Source: Pseudarthrobacter sp. NIBRBAC000502770
Lineage (GTDB): Bacteria; Actinomycetota; Actinomycetes; Actinomycetales; Micrococcaceae
Assembly (NCBI RefSeq): GCF_006517815.1
Contig: NZ_CP041198.1
Coordinates: 1,860,001 to 1,924,000, forward strand
DNA length: 64,000 nucleotides
Reading direction: 5' to 3'
Shown here: positions 29,561 to 38,922 of the stretch, piece after piece
How the letters are laid out: each line of letters begins with the position of its first letter
How positions within the stretch are numbered: position 1 is the first letter of the stretch
Position numbers and translations under genes: made by a program
The notes under the pieces: model-generated
What the model was told of the DNA's origin: nothing
Database searches by the model: none
What the model saw: the letters and a program-made list of their open reading frames with translations, nothing else

Positions 29561-32182
29561 ATGGCTGAAGACACGCAGGGTACAGACACGCCCACCACCG
29601 CCCCCATCAAAGTTCCGGACAAGCCGGCCCTCGAAGGCCTCGAAGCCGCGCTCACCCGGCGCTGGCTGTCCGAAGGAACCTACAAGTTCAACCCCGACAC
29701 CACCCGGGAGCAGGTCTACTCGATCGACACTCCCCCGCCCACCGCGTCGGGATCGCTGCATGTGGGGCACATGTTCTCCTTCACCCAGACTGACGTCCAG
29801 GCACGCTACATGCGCATGACCGGCAGGAACGTCTTCTACCCCATGGGCTGGGATGACAACGGCCTGCCCACCGAACGCCGGGTCCAGAACTACTACGGTG
29901 TCCGCTGCGATCCGGCCATCCCGTACAACGCCGACTACCAGCCGCCCGCGCAGCCGGCCAAGAACCAGCGCGATTTCGACGTCGTGTCCCGGCAGAACTT
30001 CATCGAACTGTGCGAAGAACTGGCCGTTGAGGACGAGAAGGTCTTCGAAAACCTGTTCCAGACCCTGGGCCTGTCCGTTGACTGGGACCTGACCTACCGC
30101 ACCATCGATGACACTTCCCGCGCAGTGTCCCAGCGCGCCTTCCTGGCCAACCTGGCGGCCGGGGACGCCTACATGGCCGAAGCTCCCACACTGTGGGACG
30201 TCACCTTCCGCACGGCCGTGGCGCAGGCCGAGCTTGAGGACCGCGAAGTCGCCGGGGCCTACTACCGCTACCCTTTCTTCACCGAAGACGGGGACAAGGT
30301 TTTCATTGAGACCACCCGTCCGGAGCTGCTGGCGGCGTGTGCCGCACTGGTGGCGAACCCCGACGACGAGCGGTACCAGCCGCTGTTCGGCAAGACCGTG
30401 AAGTCCCCGCTGTTCGATGTTGAACTCAAGGTCAAGGCCCACCCCCTGGCAAAGGCGGACAAGGGCTCCGGCATCGCCATGGTCTGCACCTTCGGTGACC
30501 TGACCGACGTCACCTGGTGGCGCGAACTGCAGCTTCCCACCCGTGCCATCATGGGCCGCGACGGCCGCATCATCGCCGAAACGCCCGAGTGGATCACCAG
30601 CGGAGCCGGCAAGGAGGCGTACGCCGCCATCGCCGGGAAGACTGCTTTTTCCGCCAAGGAAGCCGTGGTGGAACTGCTCAAGGAAGCCGGCCTGCTGGAC
30701 GGTGAGCCCAAGAAGATCACGCATCCGGTGAACTTCTTCGAAAAGGGCGACAAGCCCCTGGAAGTGGTTACGTCCCGCCAGTGGTACATCCGCAACGGCG
30801 GCCGTGACGAGGACCGCCGCAAACGCCTCATTGGCCGGGGCAAGGACATCGACTTCCACCCGTCGTTCATGCGTTCCCGCTATGAAAACTGGATCGCCGG
30901 CCTGAACGGTGACTGGCTGGTCTCCCGCCAGCGGTTCTTCGGCGTGCCCATTCCCGTCTGGTACCCGCTCGACGCGCAGGGAAACCCGGACTACGACAAC
31001 CCCATCCTGCCCTCCGACGAGCTCCTGCCCGTCGACCCTGCCGCCGACGCCGCCCCGGGCTTCGACGAGGCACAGCGCGACCAGCCCAACGGCTTCACCG
31101 GCGACGCCGACGTCCTGGACACCTGGGCGACGTCCTCCCTGACCCCGCAGATCGTGGGTGGCTGGAGCCGGGACGAGGACCTGTTCGCCAAGGTCTATCC
31201 GTTCGACCTGCGCCCCCAAGGCCACGACATCATCCGCACCTGGCTGTTCTCCTCGGTGGTCCGCGCGGACTCCCTGCAGGACAGTGCCCCCTGGAAGCAC
31301 GCCGCCATCTCCGGCTGGATCCTGGACCCGGACCGCAAGAAAATGTCCAAGTCCAAGGGCAACGTGGTGGTCCCCACGGACGTCCTGAACGAGTACGGCT
31401 CCGACGCCGTCCGCTACTGGGCCGCCTCTGCACGGCTGGGCGCAGACACCGCCTACGAGATCGCGCAGATGAAAATCGGCCGCCGGCTCGCCATCAAGCT
31501 CCTGAACGCCTCCAAGTTCGTCCTGAACCTGGGCGCAACCGAGAACTCGGTGCTTTCGGGCGATATTGCCGTGCTGACGAACCCCCTGGACCGTGCGCTC
31601 CTGGCCCAGCTGGCCGACGTCGTGGCCCAGTCCACCAAGGCATTCGACAACTATGACTACGCCCGGGCGCTGCAGCTCACGGAGTCGTTCTTCTGGCAGT
31701 TCACGGATGACTACGTGGAGCTGATCAAGGACCGCGCCTACGGAGCTGCGGGAGATCCCGAGCAGGCCTCGGTTCTCGCCGCCCTGGCCACCACACTAGA
31801 CACCCTGCTCCGGCTGTTCGCCCCGTTCCTGCCGTTCGCCACGGAGGAAGTGTGGAGCTGGTGGCGCAACGGGTCCGTGCACCGGGCCGAATGGCCGGCT
31901 GCACTGGAGATCCCGGACGGCGACACCACCATGCTGGCAACGGTGGGGGTGGCACTCAGCGGTGTCCGCAAGGCCAAGTCCGAGGCCAAGGTCAAGCAGC
32001 GCACCGAGGTGCTGTCCGCCACGATCACTGCGCCGGAAGCGCTGACAGCGCAGCTGCAGGCCGGGCTGGCGGATTTGAAGGCTGCGTCCAACGCCCGGGA
32101 GATCACCCTGGCGGTGGGCAGCGGCGACCTCACGGTCTCCGACGTTGCTTTGGCACCCAGCGACGAGCCGGCCAAGGCCTGA
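29561..32182 (+). CDS. valS: Valyl-tRNA synthetase
   Basis: This 873-residue class I synthetase charges tRNA-Val. The HIGH motif is in SGSLHVGHMFSF (about residue 67) and KMSKS in RKKMSKSKGNVVVP (about 593). YPMGWDDNGLPTERRVQNYY and the CP1 editing domain with its SGIAMVCTFGD segment match the family. The C-terminus has a coiled-coil-like segment (VRKAKSEAKVKQRTEVLS). Unlike ileS, no T-box motif is visible in the 224 bases before the start. A strong terminator follows. Confidence 0.97.
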   Translation: MAEDTQGTDTPTTAPIKVPDKPALEGLEAALTRRWLSEGTYKFNPDTTREQVYSIDTPPPTASGSLHVGHMFSFTQTDVQARYMRMTGRNVFYPMGWDDNGLPTERRVQNYYGVRCDPAIPYNADYQPPAQPAKNQRDFDVVSRQNFIELCEELAVEDEKVFENLFQTLGLSVDWDLTYRTIDDTSRAVSQRAFLANLAAGDAYMAEAPTLWDVTFRTAVAQAELEDREVAGAYYRYPFFTEDGDKVFIETTRPELLAACAALVANPDDERYQPLFGKTVKSPLFDVELKVKAHPLAKADKGSGIAMVCTFGDLTDVTWWRELQLPTRAIMGRDGRIIAETPEWITSGAGKEAYAAIAGKTAFSAKEAVVELLKEAGLLDGEPKKITHPVNFFEKGDKPLEVVTSRQWYIRNGGRDEDRRKRLIGRGKDIDFHPSFMRSRYENWIAGLNGDWLVSRQRFFGVPIPVWYPLDAQGNPDYDNPILPSDELLPVDPAADAAPGFDEAQRDQPNGFTGDADVLDTWATSSLTPQIVGGWSRDEDLFAKVYPFDLRPQGHDIIRTWLFSSVVRADSLQDSAPWKHAAISGWILDPDRKKMSKSKGNVVVPTDVLNEYGSDAVRYWAASARLGADTAYEIAQMKIGRRLAIKLLNASKFVLNLGATENSVLSGDIAVLTNPLDRALLAQLADVVAQSTKAFDNYDYARALQLTESFFWQFTDDYVELIKDRAYGAAGDPEQASVLAALATTLDTLLRLFAPFLPFATEEVWSWWRNGSVHRAEWPAALEIPDGDTTMLATVGVALSGVRKAKSEAKVKQRTEVLSATITAPEALTAQLQAGLADLKAASNAREITLAVGSGDLTVSDVALAPSDEPAKA

Positions 32183-32222
32183 CGCCGGACCATAGCCAGG
32201 TCAGCCTTTTCGAGGCAAAGGG

Positions 32223-32263
32223 GAAGCCCCATCAGCGTTTTGCCGTTGGTGGGGCTTCGACTT
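32223..32263 (+). terminator. Intrinsic terminator after valS
   Basis: A stem of about 15 bp with two wobble pairs (32223-32237 with 32244-32258) encloses a TTTTGC loop and is followed by CGACTTTTCGG. It lies 40 bases beyond the valS stop. Confidence 0.8.
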
Positions 32264-32526
32264 TTCGGCCATCCGGTGACGTGCTCTGATGGTCTGGCAG
32301 GATCCGCTGATCTTCAGGTCTTACTACCCCGTCACTGGTAGCTTGCATTCAACTTTGCCGATGGCTGCGTTAACTGACAAATCACTGAATCTTTGGTTCC
32401 TGCGTCCCCTTCTTTCGAAGTGGTAGGAACTATTGTTCTCCTGCGCCGGACCACGTGCAAGGGCCCCGGGATAACTACATTCAGGTAGTTTTCCCGGGGC
32501 CCTCCCAGAGTGTCAGTGCCCGGCGT
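32264..32526. other. AT-richer intergenic region with two hairpins, no gene seen
   Basis: This stretch is visibly richer in A and T than its surroundings. It holds an imperfect hairpin near 32398-32432 (GGTTCCT against AGGAACT) and a larger inverted repeat at 32459-32502 with arms AGGGCCCCGGG and CCCGGGGCCCT, which is the likely terminator of the minus-strand reductase gene. No reading frame with coding character was found. A small RNA is possible but unproven. Confidence 0.45.
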
Positions 32527-33141
32527 TCAGTCGAATTCCGGGCTCTCGGTGCGGCTGCGCTTCAACTCGAAGAAATGCGGGTAGGCAGCGATGGCCGTGG
32601 TGGCGTCCCAGATCCTGCCGGCTTCCTCACTGCGGGGGATACGCGTCAGCACCGGGCCGAAGAACGCGGTGCCATTGAAGGCGACCACCGGGGTGCCGAC
32701 GTCCTGGCCCACCAGCGAAATCCCTTCCTCGTGGCTGGCCCGGAGCTTCTGGTCGTACGCGTCGGAGGTGGCGGCATCGGCCAGGGAGGCGGGGAGCCCG
32801 CACTCCGCAAGGGCTTTGGTGATGACCTCGGTGCGGTCTTTTTCACCCTGGTTGTGGATCAGCGTGCCCATGGCATCGTAGAGCGGCTTGATGACCTGCG
32901 GTCCATGCTCTTCACGGGCGGCGATGATCACCCGGACCATGCCCCAGGCGTTGTCCATGGATTCACGATAGCCGGGGTCCAGGTCCCGTCCCTCGTTCAG
33001 GACTGCCAGGCTCATGACGTGCCACTCGGTCTCGATGTCCCGCACGGTTTCCACTTCCCCGATCCAGCGGGAGGTCACCCATGCGAACGGGCAGAGGGGG
33101 TCGAACCAGAAGTCGGCTTTGTTCTTGGCGGGTACAGTCAC
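32527..33141 (-). CDS. DsbA-like mycothiol-dependent reductase (Rv2466c type)
   Basis: A 204-residue thioredoxin-fold protein with an inserted helical domain. The active site is DPLCPFAWVTSRW near residue 15, a CPFA motif matching mycobacterial Rv2466c, a mycothiol-dependent nitroreductase/oxidoreductase made under oxidative stress. The cis-Pro appears in QDVGTPVVAFNG. Only one active-site Cys is visible, so a mycothiol-linked monothiol mechanism is plausible. It lies directly upstream of nothing obvious but immediately downstream of clpX on the same strand (14-base gap), so it may be co-transcribed with clpX. Confidence 0.87.
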   Translation of the reverse strand: MTVPAKNKADFWFDPLCPFAWVTSRWIGEVETVRDIETEWHVMSLAVLNEGRDLDPGYRESMDNAWGMVRVIIAAREEHGPQVIKPLYDAMGTLIHNQGEKDRTEVITKALAECGLPASLADAATSDAYDQKLRASHEEGISLVGQDVGTPVVAFNGTAFFGPVLTRIPRSEEAGRIWDATTAIAAYPHFFELKRSRTESPEFD

Positions 33142-33155
33142 GGAGGTCCTCTCGG

Positions 33156-34436
33156 TCAGGCAGACTTACGGCGCTTGGCCACGTGCGGAATCATGGTGGG
33201 TTCGGCCCCGCGCAGGACCACGTCCTCGGTGATCACCACGCTGGCCACGTCCTCGCGGCTGGGAAGGTCGAACATCACGGGAAGCAGGACTTCCTCCAGG
33301 ATCGCGCGCAGGCCGCGGGCGCCGGTGCCCCGTTCCAGGGCCTGGTCGGCAATGGCATCCAGGGCGGTGTCGTCGAACACCAGCTCCACGCCGTCGATCT
33401 GGAACATCTTCTGGTACTGCTTCACCAGGGCGTTCTTGGGTGTGGAAAGGATTTGGATCAGGGCATCGCGGTCCAGGTTGGACACGGTGGTGATGACGGG
33501 GAGCCGGCCGATGAATTCGGGGATCAGGCCGAACTTCAGCAGGTCCTCCGGCATGACTTCACCGTAGGAGTCCACCTTCTTGCTGGCCTCGTTCAGTGGA
33601 GCGCCGAAACCGATGCCCTTGCGGCCGGAGCGGGAGCCAATGATCTCTTCCAGGCCGGCAAAAGCGCCGGCCACGATGAACAGGACGTTGGTGGTGTCGA
33701 TCTGGATGAATTCCTGGTGCGGGTGCTTCCGTCCGCCCTGCGGCGGCACGGATGCGACGGTACCTTCGAGGATCTTCAGGAGGGCCTGCTGCACGCCCTC
33801 GCCGGACACGTCGCGGGTGATGGACGGGTTCTCGCTCTTGCGGGAGATCTTGTCGATCTCGTCGATGTAGATGATGCCCTGTTCGGCCTTCTTGACGTCG
33901 TAGTCAGCGGCCTGGATGAGCTTGAGGAGGATGTTCTCCACGTCTTCGCCCACGTATCCGGCCTCGGTCAGGGCAGTGGCGTCGGCGACGGCGAACGGGA
34001 CGTTCAGCCGGCGGGCGAGGGTCTGCGCAAGGTAGGTCTTGCCGCAGCCGGTGGGACCAATGAGGAGGATGTTCGACTTGGCGATCTCGACGTCGTCGTG
34101 GTGGGCGCCGTCCCCGAGGTTCCCGGACTTGGGCGCGTGGCCGGCCTGGATGCGCTTGTAGTGGTTGTACACCGCGACGGCGAGGGACCGCTTGGCGGGC
34201 TCCTGGCCGATCACGTATTCCTGCAGGAAGTCGAAGATTTCGCGCGGTTTGGGAAGCTCGAAGCTGCCGAGGTCGGCGACCTCCGCGAGCTCTTCCTCAA
34301 TGATTTCGTTGCACAACTCGATGCATTCATCGCAGATGTAGACACCGGGGCCGGCAATCAGCTTGCGCACCTGCTTCTGGCTCTTTCCGCAGAAAGAGCA
34401 CTTCAGCAGATCCGTGCTCTCGCCAATCCGAGCCAT
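33156..34436 (-). CDS. clpX: ATP-dependent Clp protease ATPase subunit ClpX
   Basis: ClpX unfolds substrates and feeds them to ClpP. The 426-residue protein has the N-terminal zinc finger (CSFCGKSQ then ICDECIEL), Walker [12 protein letters not shown] near residue 130, Walker [11 protein letters not shown] near 200, and the sensor and substrate-binding segments [11 protein letters not shown]. The IGF-type loop contacting ClpP is present in the large domain ([12 protein letters not shown] lies just after). I take the ATG at 34436, since the longer frame adds a non-family N-terminus. It follows clpP2 after a terminator and probably has its own promoter in 34437-34564. Confidence 0.97.
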   Translation of the reverse strand: MARIGESTDLLKCSFCGKSQKQVRKLIAGPGVYICDECIELCNEIIEEELAEVADLGSFELPKPREIFDFLQEYVIGQEPAKRSLAVAVYNHYKRIQAGHAPKSGNLGDGAHHDDVEIAKSNILLIGPTGCGKTYLAQTLARRLNVPFAVADATALTEAGYVGEDVENILLKLIQAADYDVKKAEQGIIYIDEIDKISRKSENPSITRDVSGEGVQQALLKILEGTVASVPPQGGRKHPHQEFIQIDTTNVLFIVAGAFAGLEEIIGSRSGRKGIGFGAPLNEASKKVDSYGEVMPEDLLKFGLIPEFIGRLPVITTVSNLDRDALIQILSTPKNALVKQYQKMFQIDGVELVFDDTALDAIADQALERGTGARGLRAILEEVLLPVMFDLPSREDVASVVITEDVVLRGAEPTMIPHVAKRRKSA

Positions 34437-34564
34437 ATGTGAACCCCTTAGTATCCTGCTGCCTGGCAGCCTTGCACCATTGCTGAAATCTCTCCCGGGC
34501 CGCACGGCCCGGTTTGTGACAACATCCACTCTAGGTCACATTGGCCCCCAAGGGTGGAATGAAA

Positions 34565-34602
34565 AGGCCGGTGCGGCCAAATGAACTGGACCGCACCGGC
34601 TT
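34565..34602 (-). terminator. Intrinsic terminator after clpP1-clpP2
   Basis: A 10-bp perfect GC-rich stem (34591-34600 with 34567-34576), extended by A-T and G-T pairs, is followed on the minus strand by CCTTTTC. It begins about 12 bases after the clpP2 stop. Confidence 0.8.
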
Positions 34603-34611
34603 CCGGTACTG

Positions 34612-35271
34612 CTACCTCGTGATTGCCTGGGGCTTGATCTTGCGGGAGTCAAGAACCTGGTCGATGAGGCCGTATGCCTGGGCTTCTTCGGCGGTAAGGA
34701 TCTTGTCGCGCTCGATGTCGTTGTTGACCTGCTCCGACGTGCGTCCGGAGTGGTGGGCCAGGGTGTCCTCCAGCCAGGAGCGCATGCGCATGACCTCTGC
34801 GGCCTGGATCTCCAGGTCGGAGGCCTGTCCGCCCTGGCCGCCGGACAATGCGGGCTGGTGGATGAGGACGCGGGCGTTGGGCAGCGCCAGCCGCTTGCCG
34901 GGCGTGCCCGCAGCGAGCAGGACGGCAGCCGCGCTGGCGGCCTGGCCGAGGCAGACGGTCTGGATCTCGGGGCGGATGTACTGCATGGTGTCGTAGATCG
35001 CCGTCATGGCCGTGAAGGAGCCGCCCGGCGAGTTGATGTAGAGGGTGATGTCGCGGTCCGGGTCCGTGGACTCCAGGACCAGCAGCTGGGCCATGATGTC
35101 GTCAGCGGAAGCGTCGTCCACCTGCACGCCGAGGAAGATGATGCGGTCCTCGAAGAGCTTGGTGTAGGGGTCCTGGCGCTTGAAGCCGTAGGGGGTGCGT
35201 TCCTCGAACTGCGGCAGGACGTAGCGGCTGGACGGAAGATTACCGGCTGACCACCCGAAGTTGTAGTTCAT
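34612..35271 (-). CDS. clpP2: ATP-dependent Clp protease proteolytic subunit ClpP2
   Basis: A 219-residue serine protease subunit. The catalytic Ser lies in [16 protein letters not shown], the His in [14 protein letters not shown], and [20 protein letters not shown] is the oxyanion-strand region. Together with ClpP1 it should form the mixed 14-mer known from actinobacteria. The ATG at 35271 has AGGAG 8 bases upstream; the longer frame would invade clpP1 spacing with non-family residues. The [10 protein letters not shown] loop differs from ClpP1's [10 protein letters not shown], as usual for the pair. Confidence 0.96.
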   Translation of the reverse strand: MNYNFGWSAGNLPSSRYVLPQFEERTPYGFKRQDPYTKLFEDRIIFLGVQVDDASADDIMAQLLVLESTDPDRDITLYINSPGGSFTAMTAIYDTMQYIRPEIQTVCLGQAASAAAVLLAAGTPGKRLALPNARVLIHQPALSGGQGGQASDLEIQAAEVMRMRSWLEDTLAHHSGRTSEQVNNDIERDKILTAEEAQAYGLIDQVLDSRKIKPQAITR

Positions 35272-35309
35272 TGTGTTTGCTCCTGATCGAAAGGGGTTCT
35301 GGATGCCGG

Positions 35310-35960
35310 TTAGTTCTGGGAGGCTGATTCGCCGGAGGAACCGTTGGACGTTCCGCCGCCGCCTGAGACGGAGCCGGCGTGCGCGGCGATCTTGTCGAAG
35401 AAACCGTATTCGAGGGCTTCGGTGGCTGTGAACCACTTGTCGCGGTCGTTGTCCTTGAGGATGGTTTCAACGGTCTGGCCGGTCTGCTCGGCGGTGAGTT
35501 CCGCCATGACCTTCTTCATGTGCAGGATGAGCTCGGCCTGGATCTTGATATCGGAAGCGGTGCCGCCGATGCCACCGGACGGCTGGTGCATCAGCACGCG
35601 GGCGTTGGGCGTGGCGTAGCGCTTGCCCTTGGTGCCGGAGGAGAGCAGGAACTGTCCCATGGATGCGGCCAGGCCGGTGGCGACGGTCACGACGTCGTTC
35701 GGGATGAACTGCATGGTGTCGTAGATGGCCATGCCTGCAGTGACGGAGCCGCCGGGAGAGTTGATGTAGAGGTAGATGTCCTTTTCCGGGTTTTCGGCCG
35801 AGAGCAGGAGCAGCTGCGAGCAGATCGCGTTGGCGTTGTCATCACGCACCTCCGAGCCCAGCCAGATGATCCGCTCCTTGAGGAGGCGGTTGTAAATGTA
35901 GTTGTCCTGGGCTGCAGGATCGACGGTCGCCATCCGGGGGGCCTCTGAGTGCTGTGACAT
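35310..35960 (-). CDS. clpP1: ATP-dependent Clp protease proteolytic subunit ClpP1
   Basis: A 216-residue ClpP paralogue with Ser in [15 protein letters not shown], His in [12 protein letters not shown], and [18 protein letters not shown]. It is the first gene of the clpP1-clpP2 operon, 38 bases before clpP2. GAGGTAAG lies 5 bases before its ATG. The Gly/Ser-rich C-terminal tail ([14 protein letters not shown]) is longer than in most homologues. A ClgR-type operator about 100 bases upstream suggests induction under proteotoxic stress. Confidence 0.96.
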   Translation of the reverse strand: MSQHSEAPRMATVDPAAQDNYIYNRLLKERIIWLGSEVRDDNANAICSQLLLLSAENPEKDIYLYINSPGGSVTAGMAIYDTMQFIPNDVVTVATGLAASMGQFLLSSGTKGKRYATPNARVLMHQPSGGIGGTASDIKIQAELILHMKKVMAELTAEQTGQTVETILKDNDRDKWFTATEALEYGFFDKIAAHAGSVSGGGGTSNGSSGESASQN

Positions 35961-36055
35961 GTTTACTTACCTCTCACTGGTGACGGTGACATCACTGAAA
36001 ATCACTACTTGGACACTAACCGGTTTCACGGGTGTTTTGTTCGCGCACCGACGGC

Positions 36056-36073
36056 TGTTCGCTGACGGCGCAC
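36056..36073 (+). promoter_or_regulatory. ClgR-like operator upstream of clpP1
   Basis: The sequence TGTTCGCTGACGGCGCAC fits GTTCGC-N5-GCG, the Streptomyces ClgR consensus, exactly and the longer corynebacterial consensus at nearly every position. It lies 96 bases before the clpP1 start codon. A weaker half-match, GTTCGCGCACCGACG, lies at 36039-36053. Confidence 0.7.
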
Positions 36074-36114
36074 GATCACCGAACCGGCAGCGGGCTGCTT
36101 CCCGCAGAACGCGA

Positions 36115-36147
36115 ACGGCCCCCGGATCGAAGGGATCCGGGGGCCGT
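36115..36147 (-). terminator. Hairpin terminator after tig
   Basis: A perfect 14-bp stem (36134-36147 with 36115-36128) and 5-base loop begin 20 bases past the tig stop. This separates tig from the clpP operon, which must therefore have its own promoter in 35961-36110. Confidence 0.85.
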
Positions 36148-36166
36148 TGCTGCGGGTCAGGAAGGA

Positions 36167-37558
36167 CTACGCCTTGGCGTCAGCCGTAGTGTCCCCGGCT
36201 TCGACAACCTCTGCCTCGGCAGCCTCGGCCTCAACACCCTCGGCGTCGGCGGCGGGAGCCTCTTCACCGGCGGGGCGGACGAAGTCGCTGAGGTCAACGG
36301 TGTTGCCCTCGGTGTCGGTCACGGTGGCCTGGCCCAGGACGACGGCCAGTGCCTTGCGGCGGCGCACCTCGGAAACCATCATGGGGACCTGGCCGCTCTG
36401 GTCGATGATCTGGGCGAACTGGTTGGGGTCCATGCCGTACTGGCTGGCGGTGGTGACGATGTAGTCGATCAGCTCGCTCTGGCTGACGTTGACTTCTTCC
36501 TTCTCCGCGATGGCGTCGAGGATGATTTCGTTCTGGAAGGCGCGGGCCGTGTTGGCGCGGACCTCTTCGCGGTGCTCTTCGGTGTCGTGCTCGCCGTCAC
36601 CGTGGCCGTTGCCCTCCTGGAAGTGGGCTTCGAGCTGCTCTTCGACGACGGAGTCCGGAACGGGAACCTCTACGAGTTCAACCAGCTTGTCCAGGACCTT
36701 GTCGCGGGCTTCAACACCCTGCTCAACGATCTTGGACTCGGCGGCCTGCTTTGCCAGGTCTTCGCGCAGTTCGGCGAGGGTGTCGAACTCGGAGGCCAGC
36801 TGGGCGAAGTCATCGTTCGCCTCAGGCAGTTCGCGTTCCTTGACGGCCTTGACCACTACCTTGACCTGGGCGGCTTCGCCGGCGTGGTCGCCGCCCACCA
36901 GGGTGGTGTCGAAGATGGCGTCTTCGTCGGCGCTGAGGCCGGTTACGGCTTCGTCCATACCCTCGAGCATGGTGCCGGCGCCTACCTGGTAGGACAGGCC
37001 GGCCGCGGAGTCGACCTCTTCGCCGTCGATCGTGGCGGTGATGTCGATGGTGAGGAAGTCGCCGTCGGCAGCGGGGCGGTCAACGGACTTCAGGGTGCCG
37101 AAGCGGCCGCGCAGTTCGTCCAGGGCCTTGTCCACGTCGGCGTCGGAGGATTCCGCAGCGGCAACCTGGACCTCGAGGCCGGCGTAGTCCGGGAGTTCGA
37201 TCTCGGGGCGGACGTCGACCTCGGCGGCGAACTTCAGGCCACCGTCGGTGGCGGTGGGGTCGGGAACCTCGGTGATTTCCACCTCGGGCCGGCTCAGCGG
37301 GCGGATGCCGGATTCCTGCACGGCAGCCTGGTACCAGCCGTTGAGGCCGTCATTGATGGCGGTCTCCAGGACGTAGCCACGGCCGACGCGCTGGTCGATG
37401 AGCTTGGCGGGAACCTTGCCCTTGCGGAACCCGGGAACCTGGATCTGCGACGCGACGGTCTTGTAGGCCGAGTCGATGCTGGGCTTCAGTTCCTCAAAGG
37501 GGACCTCAACATTGAGCTTGACCCGCGTGGGGGTGAGGTTCTCGACAGCGCTCTTCAC
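36167..37558 (-). CDS. tig: Trigger factor
   Basis: Trigger factor is the ribosome-bound chaperone with peptidyl-prolyl isomerase activity. The 463-residue protein shows the L23-binding signature [17 protein letters not shown] near residue 45, a PPIase domain about 160-240 ([20 protein letters not shown]), and the helical C-terminal chaperone domain. An acidic Ala/Glu-rich tail ends it, as in other actinobacteria. It precedes the clp genes, the usual quality-control order, but a terminator separates them. Confidence 0.96.
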   Translation of the reverse strand: MKSAVENLTPTRVKLNVEVPFEELKPSIDSAYKTVASQIQVPGFRKGKVPAKLIDQRVGRGYVLETAINDGLNGWYQAAVQESGIRPLSRPEVEITEVPDPTATDGGLKFAAEVDVRPEIELPDYAGLEVQVAAAESSDADVDKALDELRGRFGTLKSVDRPAADGDFLTIDITATIDGEEVDSAAGLSYQVGAGTMLEGMDEAVTGLSADEDAIFDTTLVGGDHAGEAAQVKVVVKAVKERELPEANDDFAQLASEFDTLAELREDLAKQAAESKIVEQGVEARDKVLDKLVELVEVPVPDSVVEEQLEAHFQEGNGHGDGEHDTEEHREEVRANTARAFQNEIILDAIAEKEEVNVSQSELIDYIVTTASQYGMDPNQFAQIIDQSGQVPMMVSEVRRRKALAVVLGQATVTDTEGNTVDLSDFVRPAGEEAPAADAEGVEAEAAEAEVVEAGDTTADAKA

Positions 37559-37636
37559 GGTCTAAGTACTCCTGGGTTGTGGGATGGGTTTCTGCAACGC
37601 AATGTGTGTCCAGGCCGGCTGGTCCTGGCCGCAGAG

Positions 37637-37711
37637 TCGGGGTGACAGGATTTGAACCTGCGACTTCCTGCTCCCAAAGCAGGCGCTCTAGCCAAGCTGA
37701 GCTACACCCCG
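37637..37711 (-). tRNA. tRNA-Pro (TGG)
   Basis: The minus strand folds with acceptor arms CGGGGTG and CACCCCG, anticodon stem CCTGC/GCAGG and loop TTTGGGA, so the anticodon is TGG. The T-loop is TTCAAAT. The CCA end is not encoded. Confidence 0.96.
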
Positions 37712-37757
37712 TAAGTGCACAGGCAAGTCTACGGTGATACGCGTCGCGAATGCACAT

Positions 37758-37787
37758 TTGACACGTAGGCCATGGATTAGGTTTAGT
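37758..37787 (+). promoter_or_regulatory. Candidate promoter for tRNA-Gly
   Basis: A perfect TTGACA -35 box (37758-37763) is spaced 18 bases from TTTAGT (37782-37787). The predicted start is about 50 bases ahead of the mature tRNA. Confidence 0.6.
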
Positions 37788-37842
37788 TGTATCCGGCTTG
37801 GACAGCCAGCCCGGAGTTTCCGCGAAAAACGGATCTTCCTTC

Positions 37843-37916
37843 GGGGACGTAGCTTAATGGTAAAGCCTCAGTCTTCCAAACTGATTACGCGGGTTCGATT
37901 CCCGTCGTCCCCTCCA
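37843..37916 (+). tRNA. tRNA-Gly (TCC)
   Basis: Acceptor arms GGGGACG and CGTCCCC, anticodon loop CTTCCAA giving TCC, and T-loop TTCGATT make a normal 71-nt cloverleaf. The CCA tail is encoded at 37914-37916. Confidence 0.96.
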
Positions 37917-37920
37917 TGGC

Positions 37921-37950
37921 AAAAGGACCCCTCGGTTGAGGGGTCCTTTT
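37921..37950 (+). terminator. Intrinsic terminator after tRNA-Gly
   Basis: A perfect 13-bp stem (37921-37933 with 37938-37950) with loop GGTT ends in TTTT. Its A/T ends make it effective on both strands, so it may also stop the minus-strand nei transcript ending at 37963. Confidence 0.9.
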
Positions 37951-37962
37951 GTGCGTTTGCCC

Positions 37963-38922
37963 CTAGGCCTGCGGCTGCTGGCAGTAGGGGCACCAGTAGA
38001 GGTTCCGCCCGGCGAGGTCGGCCATGAGCACGATGGTGCGGCATACCCGGCAGGGCAGACCGTGCCGTTTGTACACGAAATGGACGTCGTCACGGTGCGG
38101 GAAGTGGGCGCTCCTGGCCGGCACCGGTTCCCCTGCCGCGGCCGCCTTGGCCGCCGTGGTGCCGTTGAGCGTCCAGTATTTCGGCGGGGTGGTGATGATC
38201 CGCCCATCGGCGACGCCGTCGTTCATGACGGTAACGACGTCGCGCCACAGCCTGCGGGCGTCGGCCTCCGGCAACTCAGCCCCGGGAAGGAGCGGATCGA
38301 GGCGGCGGCGGAACAGGACTTCGGCGCGGTAGACGTTCCCGACGCCGGCAATCACCTTCTGGTCCATGAGCAGGGCCGCCAGCGGGGTCTTCCGGGTCCG
38401 GACATTGGCGGCGAACCGCCCGGCGTCGCCGCGAAGGTTCCGCAGCGGATCAGGTCCCAGCCGCGCGAGGACCGCGTCGGCCTCCGCTGCGGTGATGGTT
38501 TCGCAGGTGGTGGCCCCGCGCAGGTCCGCCCAGCCGTGGCTTCCGGCGAGCCGGACCCGGACGGCCCCGACGGGCGCCGGCGGACCTGCGTAGGCGGCGC
38601 CGCCGTCGTCGTCCCCGTCAGTGAAGGCCTCCTGCTCCCCTACCCGCCGCGGCGCACCGATGCTTGACGCGCCGGTGAAGGTGCTGTCGCCGCCGAAGCT
38701 CCAGGCCCCGTACAGGCCGAGGTGGACGTGCAGCACCAGCGAGTGGTCGAAGTGCAGGAACAGGTGTTTGCCGTGCGCCTCTGCGGCGACCATGGCGTGG
38801 CCGTCCAACAGCGCCGCTCCCCCGCTGAACCTGCCCTGGGGACTGGAGACAGCAAGTACTTCGCCGGTGAAGACGTCCCCGAACTGGCGGGCGAGCCGGC
38901 GGACGGAATGGCCCTCGGGCAC
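37963..38922 (-). CDS. Fpg/Nei family DNA glycosylase (Nei2-like)
   Basis: A 319-residue base excision repair enzyme. The N-terminus begins with PEGHSVRRLA (after the initiator), where Pro and Glu are the catalytic residues; PEGH rather than PELP marks the Nei branch, which removes oxidised pyrimidines. The H2TH region includes LLMDQKVIAGVGNVYRAEVL with the DNA-intercalating Asn, and a C-terminal zinc finger CRVC...CPYC is intact. The start is GTG at 38922, overlapping the rpiB stop by one base (TAGTG). An acidic insertion DGDDDGGAAY interrupts the N-terminal domain. Confidence 0.92.
   Translation of the reverse strand: MPEGHSVRRLARQFGDVFTGEVLAVSSPQGRFSGGAALLDGHAMVAAEAHGKHLFLHFDHSLVLHVHLGLYGAWSFGGDSTFTGASSIGAPRRVGEQEAFTDGDDDGGAAYAGPPAPVGAVRVRLAGSHGWADLRGATTCETITAAEADAVLARLGPDPLRNLRGDAGRFAANVRTRKTPLAALLMDQKVIAGVGNVYRAEVLFRRRLDPLLPGAELPEADARRLWRDVVTVMNDGVADGRIITTPPKYWTLNGTTAAKAAAAGEPVPARSAHFPHRDDVHFVYKRHGLPCRVCRTIVLMADLAGRNLYWCPYCQQPQA

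Noticed and set aside
29333..31300. A 655-codon minus-strand frame opposite valS
   Set aside because: Only its last 60 codons, outside valS, have meaning (DUF488 remnant). The rest is a shadow of valS.
32459..32502. Possible riboswitch between valS and the reductase
   Set aside because: The arms are simple GC inverted repeats fitting a terminator; no known riboswitch core motif was recognised.
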